DNA of 44,405 bases from the NCBI GenBank assembly GCA_024684665.1, contig JAIKWN010000257.1, positions 1 through 44,405 on the forward strand, read 5' to 3'. Source of the DNA: Clostridiales bacterium (GTDB lineage Bacteria > Bacillota_A > Clostridia > Christensenellales > Aristaeellaceae). The notes beneath the pieces were generated by a model. It was not told the DNA's origin and did no database searches. It worked only from the letters and a program-made list of their open reading frames with translations. The position numbers and the translations under genes were made by a program. This document shows positions 32,199 to 41,602 of this stretch, one piece after another; within the stretch, counting starts at the first letter, position 1, and every line of letters starts with the position of its first letter.

Positions 32199-33269
32199 AT
32201 GCAGTTCAAGGGTGAAAAGCTTACGGTGACGGTATTCGGCCAGTCCCATGCGCCGGCTATCGGTATGGTCATAGAAGGCCTGCCGGCCGGGATCCGGGTG
32301 GATCGGGAGAAGCTTCAGGCCTTCATGGCACGGCGCGCGCCCGGGCAGGGAAGCTTTACCACAAGCCGGAAGGAGGCGGACATACCGGAATTCCTGAGCG
32401 GACTTTCGGACGATTCCTCCTGTGGCGCAACGGTGTGCGCGATCATCCGGAACAGCGATACCCGAAGCCGGGATTATTCGCAGTTCCTGTCTGTTCCACG
32501 GCCGTCTCATGCCGATTATCCGGCAAGGGTGAAGTTTGGAAAAGCGTACGACATCCGGGGTGGTGGCCAGTTTTCCGCCCGGCTCACTGCGCCCTTATGC
32601 ATCGCGGGCAGCATTGCACTGCAATGGCTTGAGAATAGAGGAATCTATGTAGGCGCGCATATCGCTTCCATCGCGGGCATTGAGGATACGCCGCTTGATC
32701 TCATGAACGTCTCGAACCGGGATTTCCTGCGTGTACGGGAAAACGGTTTCCCTGTCCTGGAGCCCGGAGCCGGGAAAGCGATGCTTGCCGCGATTGAGGA
32801 GGCTTCGAAGGCGGAGGATTCGGTAGGCGGCATTGTGGAATGCGCCGCGGTCGGCCTGCCTGCGGGCCTTGGAGATGCGCTGTTCGGCGGCTTGGAATCA
32901 GCCCTCAGCGCGGCGCTGTTCGGCATTCCGGCCGTAAAGGGCGTTTCCTTTGGAAACGGCTTTGAAGCCGCGAATCTGAGGGGCAGCCAGAACAACGATC
33001 CATACGTGATCTGTGAGGGGCGTGTCATGACAGCCTCAAACCACGCTGGCGGTATAGTGGGGGGCATGACCACCGGGATGCCGGTATTGTGCAGGGTCGC
33101 TTTTAAGCCCACACCGTCCATAGGGCTTCCGCAGAAGAGCGTGAATCTCGATACCATGGAGGAAACAAGCCTTGTGATTACCGGCAGGCATGATCCGTGC
33201 GTAGTCCCGCGCGCCGTGCCTGTGGTCGAGGCTGTGGTTGCGCTGGTGCTGATGGACAGACTGCTCTGA
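32199..33269 (+). CDS. aroC: Chorismate synthase
   Basis: This FMN-dependent enzyme converts EPSP to chorismate. The 356-residue protein contains the recognisable blocks VFGQSHAPAIGMVIEGLPAG, RRAPGQGSFTTSRKEADIPE, PRPSHADYPARVKFG, AHIASIAGIEDTP and NHAGGIVGGMTTGMPV. Two usual signatures are altered: the N-terminal GESHG reads GQSHA, and the GGRSSARET block reads GGQFSARLTAP, a form I associate with clostridial enzymes. Function is still likely because all other motifs and the operon context are intact. It starts two bases after aroA, with AAAGGAG in the end of aroA. Confidence 0.93.
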   Translation: MQFKGEKLTVTVFGQSHAPAIGMVIEGLPAGIRVDREKLQAFMARRAPGQGSFTTSRKEADIPEFLSGLSDDSSCGATVCAIIRNSDTRSRDYSQFLSVPRPSHADYPARVKFGKAYDIRGGGQFSARLTAPLCIAGSIALQWLENRGIYVGAHIASIAGIEDTPLDLMNVSNRDFLRVRENGFPVLEPGAGKAMLAAIEEASKAEDSVGGIVECAAVGLPAGLGDALFGGLESALSAALFGIPAVKGVSFGNGFEAANLRGSQNNDPYVICEGRVMTASNHAGGIVGGMTTGMPVLCRVAFKPTPSIGLPQKSVNLDTMEETSLVITGRHDPCVVPRAVPVVEAVVALVLMDRLL

Positions 33270-33307
33270 TTTGTTAGAGCTGGAAGAACGTTATGGGGAG
33301 GAGTATC

Positions 33308-34450
33308 ATGGACCTGAACGAGCTTCGGAGCCGGATCGATGAGATCGATAACGAAATGGTGGAACTGTATAAAAAGCGCCTTGACACTGTGGCTGAGATT
33401 GGTGCATATAAGCGTGCAAACAATCTGCCGGTCTATGACGGTGAGCGGGAGCGGAAGCTTTTAAACAAGGTGAGCGAGCTGGCAGGGGAAAAGCATGAGA
33501 ACGGCGTACGCGCCATGTTCAGCCTCCTGATGGAGCAGAGCAGGACCCAGCAGATGCTCGCGAATGGCCCCAAAAGCGTTCTGGGGGAGACGATCTCTCA
33601 GGCCGTACGCGATACCGAGCCGCTTTTCCCGCCCAAGGCCATGGTAGCCTGCCAGGGTGTTGAAGGTGCGTATTCCCAGATCGCCTGCGAAAAGCTGTTC
33701 CAAGCGCCGTCTATCATGTACTGCAGGACGTTTGAAAGCGTATTCGGCGCTATCGAAAGCGGTCTTTGCCGCTACGGGATCCTGCCCATCGAAAACAGTC
33801 TTGCCGGTTCCGTGACCAGTGTATATGACCAGATGATCAGGCATCATTTCTATATCGTACGCTCCACCCGCATTAAGATCGACCACACGCTGCTGGCGCT
33901 GCCGGGTGTGAAGCTTCAGGATATCAAAGAAGTTTATTCCCATGAACAGGCCATCAATCAATGCTCCGAGTTTCTGAACCGTCACAGGGAATGGCGTGTC
34001 AACATCTGCAGCAATACGGCTACCGCCGCGAAAATGGTCCGTGAAAGCGGACGGCGGGATATCGCGGCCATCTCCTCGAGCAATTGCGCGCTGCTCTACG
34101 GCCTCGCGCGCGTTGAAGATGACATCCAGAACAACAGCAACAATCATACCCGTTTCATCTGCATATCGAAAAGACTTGAAATCTATCCCGGTGCGGACCA
34201 TACCAGCCTCATGCTGGTTCTGCCAAACCGTCCCGGAAGCCTGTGGCAGCTTCTCAGCTGTTTCTATGCCCAGAACATCAACCTGACAAAGCTGGAAAGC
34301 CGTCCCATGCCCGGCAGGGATTTTGAATTCATGTTTTATTTCGATATCGAAGCCTCGGTCTATTCACCGGCCTTTGAAAGGCTGATCGCGGAGCTTGACG
34401 CGAAGCTGGACAGCTTCTCCTATCTGGGAAGCTATCTGGAGCAGGCATGA
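33308..34450 (+). CDS. pheA: Bifunctional chorismate mutase/prephenate dehydratase (P-protein)
   Basis: This protein turns chorismate into prephenate and then phenylpyruvate, the Phe precursor. The 380-residue protein has an AroQ-type chorismate mutase helix bundle (1-90; LRSRIDEIDNEMVELYKKR), a prephenate dehydratase domain (about 108-285; ACQGVEGAYSQIACEKLF, then NNHTRFICI) and a C-terminal ACT domain (about 298-375) with the Phe-binding ESRP motif. I chose the ATG at 33308 after GGGGAGGAG; an ATG at 33293 lies directly before that ribosome site. It overlaps the next gene by four bases. The operon has no tyrA, so the Tyr branch enzyme must lie elsewhere. Confidence 0.94.
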   Translation: MDLNELRSRIDEIDNEMVELYKKRLDTVAEIGAYKRANNLPVYDGERERKLLNKVSELAGEKHENGVRAMFSLLMEQSRTQQMLANGPKSVLGETISQAVRDTEPLFPPKAMVACQGVEGAYSQIACEKLFQAPSIMYCRTFESVFGAIESGLCRYGILPIENSLAGSVTSVYDQMIRHHFYIVRSTRIKIDHTLLALPGVKLQDIKEVYSHEQAINQCSEFLNRHREWRVNICSNTATAAKMVRESGRRDIAAISSSNCALLYGLARVEDDIQNNSNNHTRFICISKRLEIYPGADHTSLMLVLPNRPGSLWQLLSCFYAQNINLTKLESRPMPGRDFEFMFYFDIEASVYSPAFERLIAELDAKLDSFSYLGSYLEQA

Positions 34451-35688
34451 GCGCGCGCTACGGGCTTCTGGGCGAAAAGCTCGGCCACAGCTTTTCACCG
34501 GAGATTCACCGGGAGCTGGGCGGATACGGGTATACCCTGATGGAGGTCCGGTCTGAGGATCTGCCTTCCTTTTTTGCAGAAAGGGATTTTGATGCCATCA
34601 ACGTAACCATTCCCTATAAAGAGACGGTTCTCACCTGGATGGACAGCGTTTCGGAGGCGGCCGGAAAGATCGGCTGCGTGAACACGGTTGTAAAGGACGC
34701 TTCGGGCGCGCTGCACGGCTTCAATACCGATTATTATGGCTTTACCCAGATGGTGCGTAAATCGCGTATTACCGTCTCGGGCCGGAAATGCCTGGTGCTC
34801 GGAAGCGGCGGCGCTTCAAAAACGGTCCGCACCGTCCTCCGGGATCTGGGTGCATCCGAGATCGTCACGATCTCACGGAACGGGCCCGACAATTATGAGA
34901 ACATCGCGCGCCACGCTGACGCCCGGGTGATCGTAAACGCCACGCCGGTGGGAATGTATCCCAGAAACGGCGTTTCGCCGGTGGATCTTGCGTGCTTTCC
35001 GGCGCTTGAGGGCGTCCTGGACCTCATTTACAACCCGGCAAGGACTGCCTTGCTGTTTGCAGCCGAGGAACGCGGCATTCCGCATCTGAACGGGCTGTAT
35101 ATGCTGGTTGCGCAGGCGAAGCAGGCCAGCGAACTCTTCCGGGACATCCGGATCGATGACGGAGAAATCGACCGCATCGCTGCCTTGATTTCTAATGAGA
35201 CTGCAGACATCGTGCTCATTGGGATGCCCGGCAGCGGCAAGACGACGGTCGGAAGACTGCTGGCGGAAAGGGAAAAAAGGCCTTTCATGGATACGGACAG
35301 CCTAATCGAGGAGCGGACTGGCTGTACCTGCGGGGAGTACCTGCGCGCACATGGTGAGGATGCATTCCGCAGACTGGAAACAGAGGCCCTGCGTCAGGCG
35401 TGCATGCATACGGGCTGCGTGATCGCTACCGGAGGCGGTGTGGTGACAAGACCGGAAAACAGAGATATCATGCGCCAGAACGGCGTCATATTCCATCTGG
35501 AGCGTCCTCTGGAGATGCTCTCGGATTCCGGTGACCGGCCGCTTTCGGCTACGCCGGAAAAGCTGGCGGCGCTCTTAAAGGTCCGTGCACCATTGTATGA
35601 AGCAATGAGGGACTATGTGATCCGGAACCTGGACATGGAAGAAACCGTCCGGGAGATCGGGCAGCGGATGAAAACAAACTGGAGGTGA
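34447..35688 (+). CDS. Fused shikimate dehydrogenase-shikimate kinase (AroE-AroK)
   Basis: One 413-residue protein carries two pathway steps. Residues 1-250 are shikimate dehydrogenase: GHSFSPEIH (13-21), catalytic Lys58 (VTIPYK), CVNTV (77-81), Asp95 (GFNTDYYG), the NADP loop GSGGASKT (119-126) and NATPVGMYP. Residues 254-413 are shikimate kinase: Walker A GMPGSGKT (259-266), MDTDSLIEE (281-289), ATGGGVV (327-333) and the lid DRPL. Reduction of 3-dehydroshikimate and phosphorylation of shikimate are therefore physically coupled. The ATG overlaps the pheA stop by four bases. No frameshift was found at the domain junction near residue 250, so it is a true fusion. Confidence 0.94.
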   Translation: MSARYGLLGEKLGHSFSPEIHRELGGYGYTLMEVRSEDLPSFFAERDFDAINVTIPYKETVLTWMDSVSEAAGKIGCVNTVVKDASGALHGFNTDYYGFTQMVRKSRITVSGRKCLVLGSGGASKTVRTVLRDLGASEIVTISRNGPDNYENIARHADARVIVNATPVGMYPRNGVSPVDLACFPALEGVLDLIYNPARTALLFAAEERGIPHLNGLYMLVAQAKQASELFRDIRIDDGEIDRIAALISNETADIVLIGMPGSGKTTVGRLLAEREKRPFMDTDSLIEERTGCTCGEYLRAHGEDAFRRLETEALRQACMHTGCVIATGGGVVTRPENRDIMRQNGVIFHLERPLEMLSDSGDRPLSATPEKLAALLKVRAPLYEAMRDYVIRNLDMEETVREIGQRMKTNWR

Positions 35689-35694
35689 CAGCAT

Positions 35695-36129
35695 ATGAAG
35701 ATACTTGTGATCAACGGGCCGAACCTGAACATGCTCGGCATTCGCGAGCCGGGCCTTTACGGGGCGTCGACCTATGACGACCTTTGCCGGATGATCCGGG
35801 AAAAAGCGGAAGCGCTTCGCATTGAAGTGAGCGTTTATCAGTCCAATCACGAAGGAGACATCGTGACCCGCATCCAGGAGGCGCTGGGGAAGGAGGACGC
35901 CATCGTGATCAATCCCGGGGCCTACACGCATACGAGCATCGCCATTCTTGATGCACTGAAGGCCGTGCACCTTCCCGCCGCCGAAGTACACATCACCGAT
36001 GTAACAAAACGCGAACCCTTCCGTCAGATTTCCTATGCGGGTATGGCCTGCGAGGCGCATTACATCGGCCTGGGCTTTGAGGGATATTTAAAGGCGATGG
36101 AGTACCTGACTGAAGCATACGGAAAGTAA
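35695..36129 (+). CDS. aroQ: Type II 3-dehydroquinate dehydratase
   Basis: This enzyme dehydrates 3-dehydroquinate to 3-dehydroshikimate. The 144-residue length and motifs are typical of the dodecameric type II family: NGPNLNMLGIREPGLYG with the catalytic Tyr near residue 22, NHEGDIV, INPGAYTHTSIAILDAL, and EVHITDVTKREPFR. GGAGGTGACAGCAT precedes the start six bases after the aroE/K stop. It completes the set of seven steps to chorismate in this operon. Confidence 0.95.
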   Translation: MKILVINGPNLNMLGIREPGLYGASTYDDLCRMIREKAEALRIEVSVYQSNHEGDIVTRIQEALGKEDAIVINPGAYTHTSIAILDALKAVHLPAAEVHITDVTKREPFRQISYAGMACEAHYIGLGFEGYLKAMEYLTEAYGK

Positions 36130-36676
36130 GACGCGTAAAAGAAACCAGCGTTCTGATCTGGCACGAAGAAACAGAAGACGGATTCCATTCGGGATACTTT
36201 TCCCGCAGCAGAAATCCAGGTACAGCAGCATCCGGTGCACAGGAATCGGTGGACTGGGTGCTGCTTATATTTTGTGGGGGACCGCAGTGCTGAACAGGAG
36301 CGAAGAAGTATTCTGGTAGAGAAACACTGCGCAGGCTGCATGCGGGAAATGGAATTTGGGCAGAAAGAGAAAGGGATTTCATGGATTTCTTGCGGGATGA
36401 TAATCTCGTGTGCGCCTGTAGACGGATGCTGCCAGGCTGGAAGTCTGCAGGCGGTATTTATATTGCTGAGGTAAGCGATATTAAAAGCGGCACCGATTTT
36501 AGCATTCGCCTTTGGACTCAAACCTCACAAACCGGTTGCTTCTACCCTCCGTGTGGGCGATCTGGTCCAAAACGATTTAATCCTTTCAAGCAAAATGGAA
36601 TAGACATTGCCCTCGAACTGCCGGTATGTTATTATTGCGGAAACGCTCATGATTGCAGTCGAAGGAGGTAAGAACC
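36130..36676 (+). other. Intergenic stretch after the shikimate operon
   Basis: A long weak hairpin (36224-36233 with 36256-36265, 22-nt loop, followed by TATATTTTG) may act as the operon terminator. No gene was recognised; short open frames here have no family resemblance. A good promoter for the next gene lies at 36607-36635. Confidence 0.45.
36607..36635 (+). promoter_or_regulatory. Promoter of the secreted DUF6273-like gene
   Basis: TTGCCC (36607-36612), a 17-base spacer and TATTAT (36630-36635), with TG at 36627-36628 as an extended -10. The ATG of the next gene is 42 bases downstream. Confidence 0.65.
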
Positions 36677-37960
36677 ATGGGACGAAAAGCAGCTTTTCTG
36701 CTTATGCTTCTCATGATTGGCGCTACCGTGGCCCTGGCGGACAGCGGAAAGGAAACGACTGGGTTTTCCGCGGGAGATTACGTGACCATTGGCAGATATG
36801 AGCAGGATGGAAACGAGAAGAACGGTCCGGAAGCCATTGAATGGATTGTTCTCGAGACAGAAGGAGACAAGGCGTTTGTTTTCAGCCGATTCCCACTCGA
36901 AAAGATGTCTTACGCGAGAGATGAATACGAAGTAAGCTGGGATTGGAGCAGGGCATGTGACTGGCTGGACGGTGAATTCATGGAAAATGCATTCACGGAG
37001 GAAGAACGCAAAGCGATTCAGTATACACACGTCGACAACAGCAAGGAACAGGGGCCGGGCCCCGCAAACCGTTATGAAAAGTATTCTTACAGAGGCTATT
37101 ATGTATATCTTCTCAGCTACGCGGAAGCGGTAAAGTTTTTTCCCTACGAGTGGCAGAGAACAGGTGCAAAGACGGACTATCTGATAAACAAAACCAAGGA
37201 ATACAAATACGAGAAACTCTATACAGGATGGTGGCTGAGAACCTTGGGGGAAGGGAACAAAACAGCGCTGGATGTCAACAGGGTCGGTTACATATGGCCC
37301 AAAGGCACGAAAGCGTACTATTCAGGCACGGCTATAAGACCGGTGATGTGGGTCTCACAATCCGCCCTGACCCCTGTCAACACATCTGTTTCTCTCGCGG
37401 AGACGACATCGTCACTCGGGGAGGCGACCAGAGCCGTACTGCGGGCACGAACACTGGATGAGCAGATTGCCCTTCTCTATGAAACAGCATCCCTGTACGC
37501 GAAAGAGATTAAGAAAGCGGAATGGGACGAGGAGCTCAACTGGATTCAGGTGAAAGCGGGACTGGAAGACCTGATCCCGAATCTGGAGGACGCACCCAAG
37601 GTAAAGCCCTCCAGCAAGCTATTCAAGGATAAAAAGATCATTGCTCTCTACAGCGACCAGGACATGTTCTGCCTTCTCGGGGATTTCTATGTCAGGCTTC
37701 CGGAAAAGAGAAGAGCCGCGTCCCTGGAGGAAGCGGATGGCATCCTGTATCTGAAGCATTTCCTGGAGTATCGTACCGATTATATCGGGTACGCGTACAA
37801 CCGGATTTATGAGATCTACTGGATCGACAGGGCCAGCGGAACGGCCCAGAAGATTTATACCAAATACACGACACCGCCTCGCAGTGGAGAAGGAGCCGGG
37901 TATGGTAAGGAGGTCTCCATGAAGACGCTCTGGAACGCCATTCGGGGATCCATAAAATAG
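36677..37960 (+). CDS. Secreted DUF6273-like protein of unknown function
   Basis: This 427-residue protein has a signal peptide (core about 5-20) with a likely cleavage after ALA (19-21) and no lipobox. The N-terminal half resembles the DUF6273 module: ITIGRYEQDG-like opening (here VTIGRYEQDGN), IEWIVLE, WDWSRACDWLDGEFMENAF, WWLRTLG and the closing AIRPVMWVS. The C-terminal half (about 260-427) is alpha-helical at first and then strand-rich, with no family that I recognise. The role is unknown; extracellular or envelope location is inferred. AAGGAGGTAAG precedes the ATG at 36677, and the gene has its own promoter. Confidence 0.8.
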   Translation: MGRKAAFLLMLLMIGATVALADSGKETTGFSAGDYVTIGRYEQDGNEKNGPEAIEWIVLETEGDKAFVFSRFPLEKMSYARDEYEVSWDWSRACDWLDGEFMENAFTEEERKAIQYTHVDNSKEQGPGPANRYEKYSYRGYYVYLLSYAEAVKFFPYEWQRTGAKTDYLINKTKEYKYEKLYTGWWLRTLGEGNKTALDVNRVGYIWPKGTKAYYSGTAIRPVMWVSQSALTPVNTSVSLAETTSSLGEATRAVLRARTLDEQIALLYETASLYAKEIKKAEWDEELNWIQVKAGLEDLIPNLEDAPKVKPSSKLFKDKKIIALYSDQDMFCLLGDFYVRLPEKRRAASLEEADGILYLKHFLEYRTDYIGYAYNRIYEIYWIDRASGTAQKIYTKYTTPPRSGEGAGYGKEVSMKTLWNAIRGSIK

Positions 37961-38152
37961 GTCAGAAACACCGGAGGAAGCGGGAGCGGGCAGGTCCTGC
38001 GCGCGGGAAGAATGGGCTGACGCGGGGAACCGCCTGAAAGACTTCGGCGCTATGCTCCCCGGAAGAAGTGAAGCAACGGGGCATTCCGGGTACGGTTCAA
38101 AGGTCCGGACCTGGGCTGTGCGGATGAACAAATGAAAAGGCGGGAATGAGGC

Positions 38153-38848
38153 GTGAACGCGAAACGGGGCTTTGTGCCCGATGACGAGAGATACTTTTCT
38201 GAGACGTCCCTTGAAACGCTCAGGACGGCTTCCCATCATGTCCGTTACCTGATCAACGAAGGCTACGATCTGAAACAGGCGTCCACGTTTGTCGGGAACC
38301 ATTTCCTGCTCTCCGAGCGCCAGAGGCTCGCGATTGCGAGGAGCCTTGCAACAGATGAGCAGCTGAAAACCCGGCGGGAAAAAGAGAGGACGTTTCCTTC
38401 CGGCGGCGAGGTATGGATCGACGGCTTCAACACGATCATCACGCTTGAGGTGATGCTGAGCGGCTCCCTCCTGTTTTCCTGCATGGACGGGGCGATCCGC
38501 GATCTGGCCGCGCTGAGGGGGACCTACAGGATTATACCGGAAACGGCTGAGGCAGCCCGCACGCTCTTTTCTGTTCTTGCGGAGATGGGCGCCAGGAAGG
38601 TGAATATCCTGCTGGATGAGCCCGTTTCAAATTCCGGCCGCCTGAAAACGCTGCTGGCCGAAGCCGGTGAGGGCATTCCCTTCAGCCTCGACATAGAGAT
38701 TCGGAAGGATGTGGATCTCTCGCTTTACGGGAAGGAAAACGTTATCACGTCCGATTCGGTAATTCTGGATCATTGCACAAGTTGGGTGAATCTCATGGCG
38801 ATATGCCTGAAAAGGAACGGCGCCCGGGCGCTTCGCGTCTGGGAGTAA
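38153..38848 (+). CDS. DUF434-like protein of unknown function
   Basis: This 231-residue soluble protein resembles the DUF434/COG2454 family: an N-terminal helical part with RYFSETSLETLRTASHHV and LSERQRLAIARS, then a Rossmann-like or PIN-like C-terminal part with VWIDGFNTIITLEVMLSG and ILLDEPVSNSGRLK. The conserved acidic residues in WIDGFN and in DEPVS could bind a metal, but the activity is unknown. Translation begins at GTG 38153, after GGGAATGAG. It lies 30 bases before the helicase gene and is probably co-transcribed with it. Confidence 0.75.
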   Translation: MNAKRGFVPDDERYFSETSLETLRTASHHVRYLINEGYDLKQASTFVGNHFLLSERQRLAIARSLATDEQLKTRREKERTFPSGGEVWIDGFNTIITLEVMLSGSLLFSCMDGAIRDLAALRGTYRIIPETAEAARTLFSVLAEMGARKVNILLDEPVSNSGRLKTLLAEAGEGIPFSLDIEIRKDVDLSLYGKENVITSDSVILDHCTSWVNLMAICLKRNGARALRVWE

Positions 38849-38878
38849 ACGGCAGAAAGGAAAGCGGGGTGACGGAAT

Positions 38879-41602
38879 ATGGAGCGGCTGCGCTGTGTAG
38901 TCGAGCGGATCACGTACCAGAACGCCGAGAACGGCTATTCCGTCATCAAGTGCGCGGCGAAGGGGTTTACGGATCTAGTCACGGTAGTGGGCACGATGCC
39001 GGAAATCCATGTTGGTGCAGTTCTTTCGCTTACCGGGACCTGGAAGGTGGACGCCAGGTACGGCAGGCAGTTTTCCATCGAGACCTTCGAGGAAACGCTG
39101 CCCGCGACGGTTTACGGGATTGAGAAATACCTGGGCTCCGGGCTGGTTAAGGGGATCGGCCCTAAGTTCGCGAAGCGCATCGTCCAGGAATTCGGGACCG
39201 ATACGCTGGAAGTGCTTGAAAACAGGCCAGACGACCTCTTTCGCGTACCGGGCATCGGAAAAACGAGGGTGGAGCGCCTCAGAAAAACATGGGAAGAGCA
39301 GAAGGAAATCAAGAACATCATGCTCTTCCTGCAGGGACATGACGTCAGTACGGCGCACGCGACCAGGATCTACAGGCAGTATGGCGAACACAGCATAGAC
39401 GTTGTCCGGGAAAACCCGTACCGGCTGGCGGACGAGATCTGGGGAATCGGGTTTCGGACCGCGGACGGCATCGCTGAGAAGCTGGGGTTTGAAAAATCGT
39501 CGCCTGTGAGGCTGCGCAGCGGCCTTCTGTTTACGCTGAATCAGCTGGCCGGAGAAGGACACTGCTATGCCGTAAGAGATCAGCTTCTGGAGACCGGGGT
39601 GAAGCTTCTTGGCGCGGACGCGGGCGTGCTGTCGGGCACGCTGGACGAAATGATCCGGGCGGAGGACGTCATCGTAACACCCATCCCCGATACGGAGGAC
39701 TTCGCCATATACCTGCCCCCGTTCTTCTATGCCGAGGTCGGCGTCAAGAACAGGCTGCAGAAGATTTTCGGGACGGACCCGGTGCGGCCGGTGAACGAGC
39801 AGCTGCCGCTTTCGGATGGGACGAAATATGACGAGGCGCAGCTGAGGGCCATCCAGACAGCGCGAACGGGCAAGATCATGATCCTGACCGGCGGCCCCGG
39901 TACGGGCAAGAGCACGACGACGATGGGCATTCTCCGCGCTTTTTCGGGGATGCGCGTCCTCCTCGCTGCGCCCACAGGGCGCGCGGCCAAACGGCTCTCC
40001 GAGGTGACGGGCATGGAGGCGAAGACCATCCACCGCCTGCTGGAGTTCAAGCCGCCGGAGGGCTATAAACGAAAAGAGGACAATCCCCTCGAAGGCGACG
40101 CGCTCATTGTGGACGAGTGCTCCATGGTGGACGTCATGCTGATGTACGCGCTCCTGCGCGCGGTCCCGGATACCATGCGGCTAATCCTCGTCGGCGATGT
40201 GGACCAGCTTCCATCCGTGGGCGCCGGGAATGTGCTGCGGGATATGATCGAGAGCGGCGTTTTCCCCGTGGTCACGCTGACCAAGATCTTCCGGCAGGCC
40301 GCGTCAAGCAGGATAATCACGAACGCCCACAGAATCAACCACGGAGAGTTTCCCGATCTTTCGAACGGCCGGGGGACGGATTTCTTCTTCCAGGCCGCGG
40401 ACGAGCCGGAAAAGGCGGCTGAGATCATCGTGGATCTCGTGCGAAACCGCCTGCCGCGGTTCTACAATGTGGCCCCGCAGGCCATCCAGGTGCTGACGCC
40501 CATGCAGCGCGGGCTCGTCGGCGCCGTGAACCTCAATCAGGCCCTGCAGGAAGCGGTCAATCCGCCCAGGGAGGACAGCCGCGGGAACGCAGCACCCGAG
40601 CTGCGCCGCAGAGGGTTTGCCTTCCGCAGCGGGGACAAGGTCATGCAGATCCGGAACAACTACGATAAGGAAGTCTTCAACGGCGACATCGGGGTGGTCA
40701 CGGGCGTTGACCAGGAGGACAGAACGCTTTCGATCCTCTTTGACGACCGCACTGTCACGTATGACGCGACGGAACTGGACGAGATCGTACTGGCCTATGC
40801 CACGACCGTCCATAAGGCGCAGGGCGCCGAGTATCCCATCGTGGTCATGCCCGTCATGATGACCCACTTCGTCATGCTGCAGCGCAACCTGCTCTATACC
40901 GGGGTGACGAGGGCGAAGAAAGCCCTCGTGCTGGTCGGAGAGAAGAAGGCGATTGCCTGCGCGGTCAGGAACGTCACGCTCGACAGGCGAAACACGCTGC
41001 TTTCGGCAAGGCTTGCCGGAAAGGTCGTCCGAAGTCCTGCTCTCTCGCTTCCGCCGTCCATTGTGGGTAGCCGCCGTTATGTCTGTTTTGACGTTGAAAC
41101 GCCGAACGCCAGGAATGACCGCATGAGCGCCATTGGCATCTCGGTCGTGGAGGACGGGGTTATAACGGACGAGTTCTTCAGCTACGTCGATCCGGAAGAA
41201 CCGTTTGACACCTTCAATACGGAGCTGACGGGAATCAGCGCGGAAACGGTCGCGGACTCGCCTAATTTTCGCGAACTGTGGCCCAGGATCCGACCTTTCA
41301 TGTCCAGAGGGATCCTCGTTGCCCACAACGCACCGTTCGATCTTGGCGTGCTGAAAAAGTGCCTGCTGGATTACGGGATCACCTGGAGGGAAAGAGCGTC
41401 CTATGTCTGTACTGTCAGGATCGGCAGGGCGGTCCTTCCGGACATGAGCCACAGGCTGAACGACATGTGCCAGTACTACGGGATCGGACTCGATCACCAT
41501 AAGGCGGACAGCGACAGCCATGCCTGCGCCGAAATCCTCATCCGGTACATGCAGTCAGGCGTGGAGGTTGGTGACTACGCGAGAACGTGGTACATGAAAT
41601 GA
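38879..41602 (+). CDS. recD2: RecD2 helicase fused to a DEDDh 3'-5' exonuclease
   Basis: Residues 1-720 are a RecD2-type SF1B 5'-3' DNA helicase: N-terminal OB-like and helix-hairpin-helix region (GIGPKFAKRI, VPGIGKTRVERL), Walker A GGPGTGKST (338-346), Walker B VDECS (411-415), GDVDQLPSVGAGNVL (439-453), and the late TTVHKAQGAEYP (642-653) and LLYTGVTRAK (671-680). Residues 732-890 are a complete DnaQ-type exonuclease: DVE (738-740), AHNAPFD with Asp821, and His874 with Asp879. RecD2 proteins are normally about 740 residues, so the exonuclease is an addition. Unwinding and end trimming during repair or recombination is inferred. The ATG follows GGGGTGAC. Confidence 0.92.
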   Translation: MERLRCVVERITYQNAENGYSVIKCAAKGFTDLVTVVGTMPEIHVGAVLSLTGTWKVDARYGRQFSIETFEETLPATVYGIEKYLGSGLVKGIGPKFAKRIVQEFGTDTLEVLENRPDDLFRVPGIGKTRVERLRKTWEEQKEIKNIMLFLQGHDVSTAHATRIYRQYGEHSIDVVRENPYRLADEIWGIGFRTADGIAEKLGFEKSSPVRLRSGLLFTLNQLAGEGHCYAVRDQLLETGVKLLGADAGVLSGTLDEMIRAEDVIVTPIPDTEDFAIYLPPFFYAEVGVKNRLQKIFGTDPVRPVNEQLPLSDGTKYDEAQLRAIQTARTGKIMILTGGPGTGKSTTTMGILRAFSGMRVLLAAPTGRAAKRLSEVTGMEAKTIHRLLEFKPPEGYKRKEDNPLEGDALIVDECSMVDVMLMYALLRAVPDTMRLILVGDVDQLPSVGAGNVLRDMIESGVFPVVTLTKIFRQAASSRIITNAHRINHGEFPDLSNGRGTDFFFQAADEPEKAAEIIVDLVRNRLPRFYNVAPQAIQVLTPMQRGLVGAVNLNQALQEAVNPPREDSRGNAAPELRRRGFAFRSGDKVMQIRNNYDKEVFNGDIGVVTGVDQEDRTLSILFDDRTVTYDATELDEIVLAYATTVHKAQGAEYPIVVMPVMMTHFVMLQRNLLYTGVTRAKKALVLVGEKKAIACAVRNVTLDRRNTLLSARLAGKVVRSPALSLPPSIVGSRRYVCFDVETPNARNDRMSAIGISVVEDGVITDEFFSYVDPEEPFDTFNTELTGISAETVADSPNFRELWPRIRPFMSRGILVAHNAPFDLGVLKKCLLDYGITWRERASYVCTVRIGRAVLPDMSHRLNDMCQYYGIGLDHHKADSDSHACAEILIRYMQSGVEVGDYARTWYMK

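Noticed and set aside
40304..41521. Minus-strand open frame of 405 codons opposite recD2
   Set aside because: Helicase and exonuclease motifs occupy the plus strand through this region; the antisense product has biased composition.
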